From the IMG/VR virus record IMGVR_UViG_3300042691_006466, positions 1 to 59,870 of that record: DNA of 59,870 nt. One strand, 5' to 3'. The notes beneath the pieces were generated by a model that searched no databases, was not told the origin of the DNA, and saw only the letters and a program-made list of their open reading frames with translations. Position 1 is the stretch's first letter. Every line of letters begins with the position of its first letter. Positions 26,790 through 32,853 of the stretch are shown here, piece by piece. Source of the stretch: a virus. The translations under genes were made by a program, and so were the position numbers.

Positions 26790-27021
26790 CTTCGCGCTCC
26801 ATTGCCATGGTCTGTTTGTGAACCGACATGAACAGGCCCACAGCATCATGCAAGGACATGCCCATGGCGCTTGTAAATGAGGACAGCAAGATGGCTGCCG
26901 CTGTGGCTGCTGTGCCACCCGTGTTGTCCGCCTCCTTCACGATCAGTGGGCCAAACTTGTTGGAAATCCGCACTGCATCAAAAAGGATGTCGATTGATTT
27001 GCTCCGTTCGTTTTCAGTCAT
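26773..27021 (-). CDS. Small helical protein before the exonuclease gene
   Basis: 82 residues. SIDILFDAVRISNKFGPL and TAATAAAILLSSFTSAMGMS are helical; the centre is mildly hydrophobic, though not clearly membrane-spanning. Overlaps its neighbours by 8 and 17 bp, suggesting tight coupling to the exonuclease. Possibly a nuclease partner; function unknown. Confidence 0.6.
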   Translation of the reverse strand: MTENERSKSIDILFDAVRISNKFGPLIVKEADNTGGTAATAAAILLSSFTSAMGMSLHDAVGLFMSVHKQTMAMEREDEADK

Positions 27022-27493
27022 TTTTTCCTCCTAGTGCGTTTTGAAGATCTTTGTTTTTCACGTTCATCATTCCCGCGAGCATTGAAATCTTTGCCTGAGC
27101 ATCTGCGTTCTTTGCCCTGCCGGCATCGGTTAGCATTTCTGCCTTTGTAAAGCTGACGGACATGGCCATCTTCTTCATCTCACGACCGATTGCTTTGATG
27201 CCGGTGTTCACTGCGTACTGGGTCTGCGACTCTGGCTCAATGACTACGTAAGAGCCCTTGTTGTCAGACGCCAAGAGCATGCAGTGGGCAGTCAACAGGA
27301 TGTCTTTGATCTCTGATGTGCATTGCAGGAGCTCGAGGTCATGTCGGCGCACATCCTCAATGCTCTCTGGTGGCCGCACATTGCAAAGCTCAGAGATGCG
27401 CTTTCTGCTGATGGTGCTGCCATAGGTTAGGCCCTCATCAATCAGAATCTTGACGGCCTGTTTCCAAGCCGGGAACAGTGTCATTTCTTGCAT
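27014..27493 (-). CDS. Recombination-operon protein of unknown function
   Basis: 159 residues from the ATG at 27493, which overlaps the preceding stop as TGATG. N-terminal LFPAWKQAVKILIDEGLTYG followed by RKRISELCNVR resembles phage proteins with a winged-helix-like start. A middle segment (GSYVVIEPESQTQYAV) is beta-like, and the C-terminal 50 residues form a helix (AQAKISMLAGMMNVKNKDL). Unknown role, coupled to the RAMP-like gene. Confidence 0.62.
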   Translation of the reverse strand: MQEMTLFPAWKQAVKILIDEGLTYGSTISRKRISELCNVRPPESIEDVRRHDLELLQCTSEIKDILLTAHCMLLASDNKGSYVVIEPESQTQYAVNTGIKAIGREMKKMAMSVSFTKAEMLTDAGRAKNADAQAKISMLAGMMNVKNKDLQNALGGKND

Positions 27494-28062
27494 CAAATGA
27501 ACTCCACATTGAAACGGCCAAAGCGTGGGCGGTAGTCGCCCAAACCAATCAGGGCTCCAGCATCTTGCACAGCCTTCTTTACTTCGTTGAGGTTGACCAC
27601 TTCTTCGTTGACAACGATGGTTGCATTCAGAGACCACTTGCGAAGGATGGGGCGGTAGCGCATGATCTTTGCCATGCCAACCTTGACACCACGGCAGTCA
27701 ATGTGCTCTGGGTCTTCCCATAGTTGCTCGGGAGTTTTCTTGTCGTACCCCGTAAACGTAAGCTCATCTTCCAATACCTGCACGCCCTGCTTGAACTTAA
27801 CTCCGAGCTTTTGCAACTTGGCTGCGGCGATCAGGCACGCATCGAGGTTCTGTGCTGGCAAGAAGAAGCCAACGTCCTTGCGCCAGTAGCAGCCGCCGAT
27901 GAACTCACTGCGCGCGATGGCAGTGTGGTCGTCGTCTGTTTTCTTGCGCTTGCTGGTCAGCTCTTTGTGGGCCTTTGCAAGTGGGTCAAGCGGGTTAGCA
28001 AAGCGGTCCGAGTGCATGAGAAAAGGAGCCTTGCCTGTTAATTGAACTGCGATTGTTTTCAT
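27493..28062 (-). CDS. RAMP-like (Cas7/Cas5-type fold candidate) protein, first gene of recombination operon
   Basis: 189 residues from the ATG at 28062, which has GGAAAC upstream. The first strand (TIAVQLTGKAPFLMHSD), the segment VGFFLPAQNLDACLIAAAK, and the glycine-rich ending GALIGLGDYRPRFGRF resemble the RRM-like folds of RAMP proteins used by CRISPR effectors to hold RNA. No catalytic histidine pair as in Cas6 is evident. It is the first gene after a roughly 700-nt leader with six structured hairpin repeats. RNA binding is inference. Confidence 0.55.
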   Translation of the reverse strand: MKTIAVQLTGKAPFLMHSDRFANPLDPLAKAHKELTSKRKKTDDDHTAIARSEFIGGCYWRKDVGFFLPAQNLDACLIAAAKLQKLGVKFKQGVQVLEDELTFTGYDKKTPEQLWEDPEHIDCRGVKVGMAKIMRYRPILRKWSLNATIVVNEEVVNLNEVKKAVQDAGALIGLGDYRPRFGRFNVEFI

Positions 28063-28764
28063 GATGTTTCCTTTGGTTAATTGATGCACGCTTTGCATCG
28101 AAATGACACCTCATTGAAGTGTCATGACGCTACATTAGCCCCTGCCAATCCACGCCCCTCCTAGCCATTCCCGGCGTGTCCAAGCCACTTGGTGTTGCCA
28201 CCGAGATGAACCCTCAATGAAGACTCATAACGCTGTTAACAGCCCTTGTTTTACCCAGAATTTCCATGCCCGACCCCGCCCCGCCGCACCGTGGCAGGCC
28301 AGTCCAAATGGTGTTGCCACCGGGTAGCCACCTTTGCAAGTGACTAACCACTGTTAACAGCCCATGCCCCAGCCTTCCACACCCCTCCTAGCCGTGCCGC
28401 TGCCAGCCCTTCCATTTTGGTGTTGCCACCGAAATCACCTCTCATGGAAAAGTGATCCCGCTGTTAACAGCCCTCGCCGTGCCTTTGCCGACCGAGCCTG
28501 ACCGCACTGCTCCGAGCCACAACCACGCCACTTTGGTGTTGCCACCGAAAAGCACTCTGTAAAAAATGCTTCCCGCTGTTAACAGCCCATACCAGTCCCC
28601 GCCTCTCCTCGCCGTGCCGAGCCTTTCCCGACCGTGCCGTCCGATTGGTGTTGCCACCGAAATGACCTTTCATTGAAAAGCCATGACGCTGTAAACAGCC
28701 CATGCCGTTGACTACCAAGCCCGACCTAGCCTAATCCGGCCCCGCAGATACATCAGGTAGGTTG
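28063..28764 (-). ncRNA. Leftward structured leader RNA
   Basis: From the predicted start (about 28764) to the RAMP-like ATG, about 700 nt without a credible gene. In the leftward transcript each of six units folds as a GCUG...CAGC hairpin, a 9-10-bp stem (8 in one unit) with a short loop, and, in five of them, a GGUG-GCAA-CACC hairpin with a GNRA tetraloop. G:U pairs in the stems would be A:C mismatches in a rightward RNA, which fixes the strand. A cis-regulatory leader or a processed RNA is possible; short frames read across it look spurious. Confidence 0.6.
28083..28701 (-). repeat. Six-unit tandem array of structured ~55-bp repeats
   Basis: Units at about 28083-28141 (diverged), 28191-28245, 28310-28363, 28419-28473, 28535-28588 and 28647-28701, period 108-119 bp. 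The five good copies share GGTGTTGCCACC at one edge and GCTGTTAACAGCCC (or near) at the other. The middle differs in sequence but stays self-complementary. In the diverged unit, both edges change in step (GATGCA/TGCATC and GCTA/TAGC), so pairing is preserved. Spacers are C-rich on the plus strand and partly alike. Confidence 0.85.
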
Positions 28765-28786
28765 GACTTGATTGTACCTGATGTAT
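28748..28786. promoter_or_regulatory. 12-bp inverted repeat operator candidate
   Basis: ATACATCAGGTA (28748-28759) and its perfect complement TACCTGATGTAT (28775-28786) are separated by 15 bp. The right arm lies over the -10/spacer of the leftward promoter and the left arm just past the start site, a usual geometry for repression by a dimer or tetramer. The RHH-like protein at 22941-23261 is a possible ligand. Confidence 0.65.
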
Positions 28787-28798
28787 TAGGTTCGTCAA
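28771..28798 (-). promoter_or_regulatory. Leftward sigma70-type promoter for the leader and recombination operon
   Basis: On the minus strand TTGACG (28798-28793), 16-bp spacer, TACAAT (28776-28771). Start expected near 28764. It would transcribe the repeat array and the operon from the RAMP-like gene to the HNH gene. Confidence 0.65.
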
Positions 28799-28845
28799 CA
28801 CCAGATACAATATGTTTTGAAAATATTTTCATCAGGACAAACCCT

Positions 28846-29130
28846 ATGCGACGAGCTGCCCGCCGAGACGCAAATGAACAGGACATCATTAAGGCCATGC
28901 GCGAGGCTGGCGCTTACGTGAAGGTGATCAACGACGAGGGCCTGTTCGACCTGCTGGTGAGCTACCGTGGGGAGACGCTACTGATCGAGGTGAAGGATGG
29001 CGCCAAGCCTCCATCGGCACGCCGGCTCACTGAGGCGGAGCAGAAGTTCCATGACGAGTGGCCGGGAGCAGACCTGTACATCGTGAACAGCGCTGAAGAG
29101 GCGCTTGCGCTGCTCAAAACATGCGGCTAA
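28846..29130 (+). CDS. VRR-NUC domain nuclease
   Basis: 94 residues from the ATG at 28846, with AGGA nine bases upstream. An in-frame TTG at 28762 would extend it over the operator and is less likely. Catalytic pattern of the VRR-NUC branch of PD-(D/E)XK enzymes: E11 in the first helix, D35 in LFDLL, and E48-x-K50 in LLIEVKDG. Stand-alone VRR-NUC proteins from phages act on branched DNA such as Holliday junctions. It diverges from the recombination operon, with which it probably cooperates. Confidence 0.85.
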   Translation: MRRAARRDANEQDIIKAMREAGAYVKVINDEGLFDLLVSYRGETLLIEVKDGAKPPSARRLTEAEQKFHDEWPGADLYIVNSAEEALALLKTCG

Positions 29131-29169
29131 ACTGAGGTTGCGTTTTCATGATGTTCTCCAGAGTGATTT

Positions 29170-29201
29170 AACCCCCACCTTAGACGTGGGGGTTCTTTTC
29201 T
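29170..29201 (+). terminator. Terminator after VRR-NUC gene
   Basis: A perfect 9-bp stem (AACCCCCAC / GTGGGGGTT) with a 7-nt loop and CTTTTCT tail starts 39 bp after the VRR-NUC stop. It isolates that gene from the structured RNA region beyond. Confidence 0.85.
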
Positions 29202-29215
29202 GGGCCATCACGCAT

Positions 29216-29343
29216 GGGGACTAAGAGGCGAGGGGGTGTAGCCGCACTTCTGGAGACTCGCTGAAAGTCGCAAGGCAAACGGACAGGCGCTATGGTCAGC
29301 CAAGAGGAGTCCGGTAAGGGTTCAAATCCCGCCTTAGTCCCCA
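29216..29343 (+). ncRNA. tRNA-like structured element
   Basis: About 128 nt closed by a perfect 10-bp stem (GGGGACTAAG / CTTAGTCCCC) followed by A. A TTCAAAT loop closed by GGG/CCC sits at the T-arm position and fits the tRNA T-loop consensus. Inside are GCGAG/CTCGC and CGGAC/GTCCG stems. The closing stem is 3 bp longer than a tRNA acceptor, and I cannot fit an anticodon arm with U33, so it is not a normal tRNA. It could be a tRNA mimic or the 5' domain of a larger RNA. Confidence 0.5.
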
Positions 29344-29347
29344 GCCG

Positions 29348-29415
29348 TGATGGTTAAGCGACACACCGCCGATAAGGCAACACACCGCAGGATTGGGGGA
29401 GCCCGGTCGCCATCA
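29348..29415 (+). other. Structured segment between tRNA-like element and sRNA promoter
   Basis: TGATG (29349-29353) pairs with CATCA (29411-29415) and GCGAC with GTCGC inside it; a small GCC-GATAA-GGC hairpin lies within. No ORF with a ribosome site is seen. It may belong to the same large RNA as its neighbours. Confidence 0.4.
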
Positions 29416-29420
29416 GCCTC

Positions 29421-29450
29421 TTGCACACTGTTCCCATTTGTTGATATACT
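29421..29450 (+). promoter_or_regulatory. Sigma70-type promoter inside the RNA region
   Basis: TTGCAC (29421-29426), 18-bp spacer, TATACT (29445-29450). Predicted start near 29457. No gene follows within 550 bp, so the product would be a non-coding RNA. Confidence 0.55.
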
Positions 29451-29456
29451 GCGTCC

Positions 29457-29608
29457 ATCAGCGGCTTGGTAACCCGTTGTAGTCCTGTGTAACGCGCCCC
29501 GAACCCTTATTGAAGGAGCGGGCTTCGTCAAAGCTACAGATGTCTGGCACAGCAGCTCTGTATGCGGCAACCAAGCCTAAAGCTCGTATCTTTCAATAAG
29601 GGTTTTTT
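29457..29608 (+). ncRNA. Rod-like RNA ending in a stem and U-run
   Basis: A 13-bp perfect stem (29502-29514 with 29592-29604) encloses nested GAGC/GCTC, GGCTT/AAGCC and TACAGA/TCTGTA pairs, giving a rod of about 100 nt. It ends in TTTTTT, so it can act as a terminator. Upstream GGCTTGGT (29463-29470) can instead pair with ACCAAGCC (29570-29577), which competes with the inner rod: either a pseudoknot or a two-state switch. Confidence 0.55.
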
Positions 29609-29610
29609 GC

Positions 29611-30010
29611 TTTCTGCCTTACCTTGGTCTGAGGGTTTATCGGGAGCCCTGTACTGTTTGTCTCAGACCGAGAGCCACAAAAAGATCGACGTGGCAAGCG
29701 CGGGTGGGGATAGCGCTGATTGTTGAGTAAACCGCCAGAACGGAACCGGGTCGAGAGATTAGGGTGCTCCGGGGCAACGGCAACAATCAGGTCAAGCTTG
29801 GTCAGTGCGCTAAGAAGGGACCTCACAATGGGTCTAAATGTCTGACAGTTGCGGCGGAACATTGAGAGATGACCGCAACCAAAAAGCGACGGAGCGACCG
29901 AAGGGTGATTCCAGCATTTTGATCTTCAGCCAACCTCGCGGTCTGCGGGCTAGGGGTGGGCTGTGTCCGATTGCTCCGTCACTCGGTCCGGGTGATAACC
30001 AGTGTGGGGG
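29611..30010 (+). ncRNA. Multi-stem structured RNA region
   Basis: About 400 nt with no credible gene but many perfect or near-perfect stems: 29623-29633/29662-29672 (11 bp, one G:U valid only on this strand); 29716-29725/29781-29790 (10 bp) inside 29711-29716/29807-29812; 29848-29854/29873-29879 (7 bp); 29888-29895/29973-29980 (8 bp). With the upstream elements it spans about 800 nt. Size, phage setting and tRNA-like neighbour recall the GOLLD and ROOL classes; identity is unproven. Confidence 0.5.
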
Positions 30011-30015
30011 CTGCG

Positions 30016-30630
30016 ATGTTAGACAGAAGTGAAGCGAAGAGAGTGAAGAGTAGTGCGCTGCCTTGGTTCATAACCTCCCGGCTTCGATCTGTGAATCGAG
30101 TGGGGCTGAGTGAAGTGGAGCAAGCCTGCCTAGCGCTAGAGGCTGACGGTATGCCCTGCCCCATGAGCGTGGAGCCTGAGCAATGGGTTCGGGACAACTT
30201 CTCCTACATCTGCTTCAAGTACCACGAGAGGTATCCGCGTCCTGCCGCGAAAACGGCCAAGTTGTCAAAGAAGCAACGTAAGAGCAAACGCCTTGCTGCA
30301 TCAGGCTACGCAAAGACCGCGCACAAACCCTCCCCAAAAAAGCCAATCACTCAAAAGCCTGTTTTGGTGGCCGGCGTAGATGTTGCGTCAGACGCCTTCC
30401 TGTCCACGTTTCAGTGGCGCAGGGTACGCATGGAGGCGCTGAAGAAGTATGGCCCGAGGTGTCAGTGCTGCGGAGCCACTCCCGCTGGCGGGGCGGTGAT
30501 GAACGTAGACCATATCAAGCCACGCAAGAAGTGGCCATCTCTGGCGCTTGACGTGAACAACCTCCAGATTCTTTGCCATGACTGCAACCACGGCAAGGGC
30601 AACTGGGATGACACTGACTGGCGGGCGTAA
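30016..30630 (+). CDS. HNH endonuclease
   Basis: 204 residues from the ATG at 30016, just beyond the structured RNA. The first 100 residues are an unassigned helical region with a Lys-rich linker (KLSKKQRKSKRL). The C-terminal nuclease core reads YGPRCQCCGATP, NVDHIKPRKKWP, NNLQILCHDCNHGKGN: two zinc-binding CxxC knuckles around the HNH motif. May be a homing nuclease beside the RNA, or a packaging-related HNH enzyme. No RuvC segments, so it is not IscB-like. Confidence 0.82.
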   Translation: MLDRSEAKRVKSSALPWFITSRLRSVNRVGLSEVEQACLALEADGMPCPMSVEPEQWVRDNFSYICFKYHERYPRPAAKTAKLSKKQRKSKRLAASGYAKTAHKPSPKKPITQKPVLVAGVDVASDAFLSTFQWRRVRMEALKKYGPRCQCCGATPAGGAVMNVDHIKPRKKWPSLALDVNNLQILCHDCNHGKGNWDDTDWRA

Positions 30631-30651
30631 AAAAACCCGCACTGGGCGGGC
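30629..30651 (-). terminator. Terminator for the leftward small-gene operon
   Basis: Read leftward: CCCGC, 5-nt loop, GCGGG, then seven U residues. It ends the leftward genes of 30.66-33.45 kb just before they would run into the HNH gene. Confidence 0.8.
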
Positions 30652-30656
30652 TTCGG

Positions 30657-30821
30657 TTACTCTGGATCGTGCCAGATGTCTGGGGTGGCCCAAGCGAATA
30701 GAGCCATCCACACAGTCGGGCAGTCACCGACCGACCTAAACACAATCTTGGCCAGTGCGAGCTGGTTGTCGCGCTCTTGGAGCCACCACTCATAAGCCGT
30801 GAAGGGCGGGTGCTTGCGCAT
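30657..30821 (-). CDS. 54-residue phage protein of unknown function
   Basis: Reads MRKHPPFTAYEWWLQERDNQ, then a helical part ending WATPDIWHDPE. It has no motif; the many Trp are notable. Its ATG overlaps the stop of the preceding gene (TGATG), showing that it is the last cistron of the leftward operon, ahead of a strong terminator. Confidence 0.6.
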   Translation of the reverse strand: MRKHPPFTAYEWWLQERDNQLALAKIVFRSVGDCPTVWMALFAWATPDIWHDPE

Positions 30822-31012
30822 CAGTCCTCCAGTCCAAGCATCTGAACACCCCGGCGAACGGCGGTCAGCACTTGCTCTAAGTTGTCCTTGCTCAGGACCA
30901 GCGGGTTCTTCACCTCAATGGTGCAGCAGTGGGCATCTTCCATTTGAAGCGCGAACAGGATGTTGCCGTCCTCGTCTACGGCCTCAATGCGGGTTGGGTA
31001 TACGTCGATCAT
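30821..31012 (-). CDS. 63-residue phage protein of unknown function
   Basis: N-terminal beta hairpin (VYPTRIEAVDEDGNILFALQ) and C-terminal helix (NLEQVLTAVRRGVQML). Small alpha/beta fold; no known family. Starts at an ATGA overlap with its upstream neighbour. Confidence 0.6.
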   Translation of the reverse strand: MIDVYPTRIEAVDEDGNILFALQMEDAHCCTIEVKNPLVLSKDNLEQVLTAVRRGVQMLGLED

Positions 31013-31197
31013 TCGATCTCCTCTATGCGTACTCTGACGCGGATTGGTTTGGCTTTGATGTTGTTAAAGTGCTTGACGGCCATGGATGCTTCGTATGCAG
31101 GCATCCTGACCTTCCATAGCATCGGCAGGCCATCGGTGCCGAGCATGAAGCTCCTGCCGCCAGTCTTGACGGCCCATGCTTTTATTTCTCGCTTCAT
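31009..31197 (-). CDS. 62-residue basic protein of unknown function
   Basis: Start chosen at 31197 (MKREIKAWAVKTGG), where ATG overlaps the upstream stop. Beta-rich middle (SFMLGTDGLPMLWKVR) and an Arg/Lys-rich, then acidic end. No motif that reveals function. Confidence 0.6.
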   Translation of the reverse strand: MKREIKAWAVKTGGRSFMLGTDGLPMLWKVRMPAYEASMAVKHFNNIKAKPIRVRVRIEEIE

Positions 31198-31400
31198 GGC
31201 TTCCTCATTTCTAGCATCAGTGCCCTGCAATCGTTCCAGCCTTCGTGGTAATCGGCGCTGTTTTTGTCAGCAATCGTCAGGGCATCGGGGACTGCTGGCT
31301 GCGCCATTGCATTGACCGCCTTATCCACACTGGACTTCGCTTGTTTCTGCATTCCGTCAATGACACCGCGCTCGTACTCGCTCATGGTGGTCTCGCTCAT
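31194..31400 (-). CDS. Small helical protein, paralogue of 32557-32853
   Basis: 68 residues. The stretch YERGVIDGMQKQAKSSVDKA and the following VNAMAQP recur almost exactly in the protein at 32557-32853, so the two share a duplicated module. C-terminal half (DYHEGWNDCRALMLEM) is helical. Linked by 4-bp overlaps on both sides. Function unknown. Confidence 0.65.
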   Translation of the reverse strand: MSETTMSEYERGVIDGMQKQAKSSVDKAVNAMAQPAVPDALTIADKNSADYHEGWNDCRALMLEMRKP

Positions 31401-32107
31401 GGCTTCTCCTTAATGGCATAGTCGTGAAATATCGCCCCCTTGCTTGCGTCACCCACCTTGCAGGACTTGACCCAGACGTTCTTGCCTGTTTTTAGCCTTC
31501 TCAGGTGGCCTCTGCGCTCATGCAGGCGGGGTGATGCGTGTGTGCCCCCTTTGGAGTCTTGGCGGGGCTTAGATGGCTCAATCCACACCGTTGTCCAGTC
31601 GTAGGTTGGCAGCTTGCCTTGCTGTATCTTCCGGCGGTTTGTAAAGGTGTCACGCACTGTTGGGATGTGCGCCTCAATACGTCTGTCCATCGCACCGTAC
31701 CACGCGCCAATTTGAGCCAACATGAGTTCTGCAAGCTCCTTGTCCACTGGCTCGTCATCGCTGACAGACCCGTATCGAATGTTGTCATCATCAATGAAGT
31801 AAAACATGGCAGGGATCGGCATCAGTCGAGTCCCGGTTGGCCCCTTCCACATTGACACCGTGATGCCTTCATCTGGATCATCTCCAGCCACCATCATCAA
31901 GACGGTGTAGCTTGGGTGATGGCTTGTCTTTCCTTGCCAAACAACAAAGCATTTGTCAAAAGGTGGTCGGTGCGTCATCACCGGGTCAAGGTCTGCCCGT
32001 TGCTTGTCCGTGAACGCACCAGACAGGTCAAACCATTTGATGTCCACAATGTCCACGCCAGCATCAGCCATCAGCTTCATAGAGTCACGAACAAGTTGAG
32101 TGGTCAT
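31397..32107 (-). CDS. Conserved-looking phage protein (236 aa)
   Basis: The longest gene of this operon. N-terminal helix, then FDKCFVVWQGKTSHHPSYTV and a beta-rich centre; the C-terminus has HASPRLHERRGHLRRLKTGK and VWVKSCKVGDAS, a basic His/Arg segment I know as a recurrent phage motif but cannot name. Possible nucleic-acid contact through that segment. Joined by ATGA overlaps on both sides. Confidence 0.6.
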   Translation of the reverse strand: MTTQLVRDSMKLMADAGVDIVDIKWFDLSGAFTDKQRADLDPVMTHRPPFDKCFVVWQGKTSHHPSYTVLMMVAGDDPDEGITVSMWKGPTGTRLMPIPAMFYFIDDDNIRYGSVSDDEPVDKELAELMLAQIGAWYGAMDRRIEAHIPTVRDTFTNRRKIQQGKLPTYDWTTVWIEPSKPRQDSKGGTHASPRLHERRGHLRRLKTGKNVWVKSCKVGDASKGAIFHDYAIKEKP

Positions 32108-32322
32108 GTGTTCTTCTCCTTCAACTTAGCCTCAGCCCACCAGACAGCAGACTGCCACGCTTGCTCAGTCACCCATGACTCTTTGCAGCCCTGTTCAATC
32201 TCTTCGTCAGTCAGTCCAACCCAAGGCAGTTCAATTACGTCATGCCCTGCTTGCCTGTAGGCTTCGGCCCGCCACCGCGCGGCGCGGCTCTTGTTGTACT
32301 CACATTTTGGGCAGTCATCCAT
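32104..32322 (-). CDS. Small protein with LTDEE/EAKLKEKNT module
   Basis: 72 residues from the ATG at 32322. N-terminal CPKCEYNKSRAARWRAEAYR holds a CxxC and a helix; the later WVGLTDEEIEQG and the ending EAKLKEKNT recur in neighbouring genes. Member of a local paralogous family of small proteins. Confidence 0.65.
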   Translation of the reverse strand: MDDCPKCEYNKSRAARWRAEAYRQAGHDVIELPWVGLTDEEIEQGCKESWVTEQAWQSAVWWAEAKLKEKNT

Positions 32323-32560
32323 TGTTCTTCTCCTTGAGTTTGGCTTCAAATTCGGCAAGCACGTCTGCCACATAGTGAAGCTTCCCAACAAATTTAGACC
32401 TGATTGGGTTACGCTCTTCGTCTGTTAGCCCCACCCAGTTGTCACGCGGGTTTAGTCTTCTCACCTCTGCTTCGTGCGGCGCAAAGCTATCCGCAACATA
32501 CGGCCCTGACTTGCGCGATATTTCGTTGCGCTTCTTGTCGGTTAAGAATACCCATGTCAT
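32315..32560 (-). CDS. Small protein with two LTDE-type modules
   Basis: 81 residues. It contains MTWVFLTDKKRNEIS and later NWVGLTDEERNPI, then AEFEAKLKEKNNG: an internal duplication and the same tail as the flanking genes. Overlaps 8 bp with the next gene and 4 bp with the preceding one. Function unknown. Confidence 0.65.
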   Translation of the reverse strand: MTWVFLTDKKRNEISRKSGPYVADSFAPHEAEVRRLNPRDNWVGLTDEERNPIRSKFVGKLHYVADVLAEFEAKLKEKNNG

Positions 32561-32853
32561 GTGTTCTTCTCCCGCAGTTTGGCTTCGACTTCACGGACAA
32601 GCATCAAATCGTTCTTCCCAACGCCTTGATAAATATCGTCGATCTCCTCATTTGTCAGCGACACCCATGTGCGCTCATCTTTGTTTGGAATGTAATAAGT
32701 TGGCTGTGTCATGGCGTTGACCGCTTTGTCCACGCTAGACTGCATTTGCTTTTGCATCCCATCAATAAACCCGCGCTCGTAGTCTGATGCGGAATCCCGC
32801 CAAGGTTCCATGATTTTCTGTACGTCTTCTGGCGTGTGAGTTCTGCTAGTCAT
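32557..32853 (-). CDS. Small protein combining both local repeat modules
   Basis: 98 residues. About 25-50 (YERGFIDGMQKQMQSSVDKA) matches 31194-31400; about 60-98 (TWVSLTNEEIDDIYQG, EAKLREKNT) matches the 32104 and 32315 proteins. It therefore looks like the full-length form from which the others were shuffled or split. Function unknown. Confidence 0.7.
   Translation of the reverse strand: MTSRTHTPEDVQKIMEPWRDSASDYERGFIDGMQKQMQSSVDKAVNAMTQPTYYIPNKDERTWVSLTNEEIDDIYQGVGKNDLMLVREVEAKLREKNT

Noticed and set aside
28083-28701. CRISPR array
   Set aside because: Repeats and spacers have roughly suitable sizes, but the repeat centres vary with base-pair compensation, spacers resemble each other, and there are no cas1/cas2 genes. 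It is better seen as a structured RNA array.
28442-28718. Leftward ORFs of 71 and 84 residues inside the repeat array
   Set aside because: They read through the repeats in different frames, consist of repeated low-complexity peptides (FGGNTK, AVNSG), lack consistent ribosome sites, and conflict with each other.
29216-29343. Normal tRNA or intron-containing tRNA
   Set aside because: The closing stem is 10 bp, the T stem has only 3 clear pairs next to the loop, and no anticodon arm with U33 was found; no group I core elements were seen.
29334-30197. ORFs on both strands across the structured RNA region
   Set aside because: They have no good ribosome sites, odd composition, and are interrupted by perfect inverted repeats; the stems explain the sequence better than coding.
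29216-30630. HEARO RNA plus IscB-like nuclease
   Set aside because: The HNH protein (204 aa) has no RuvC segments, and the RNA region is far larger than the usual HEARO/omega RNA.
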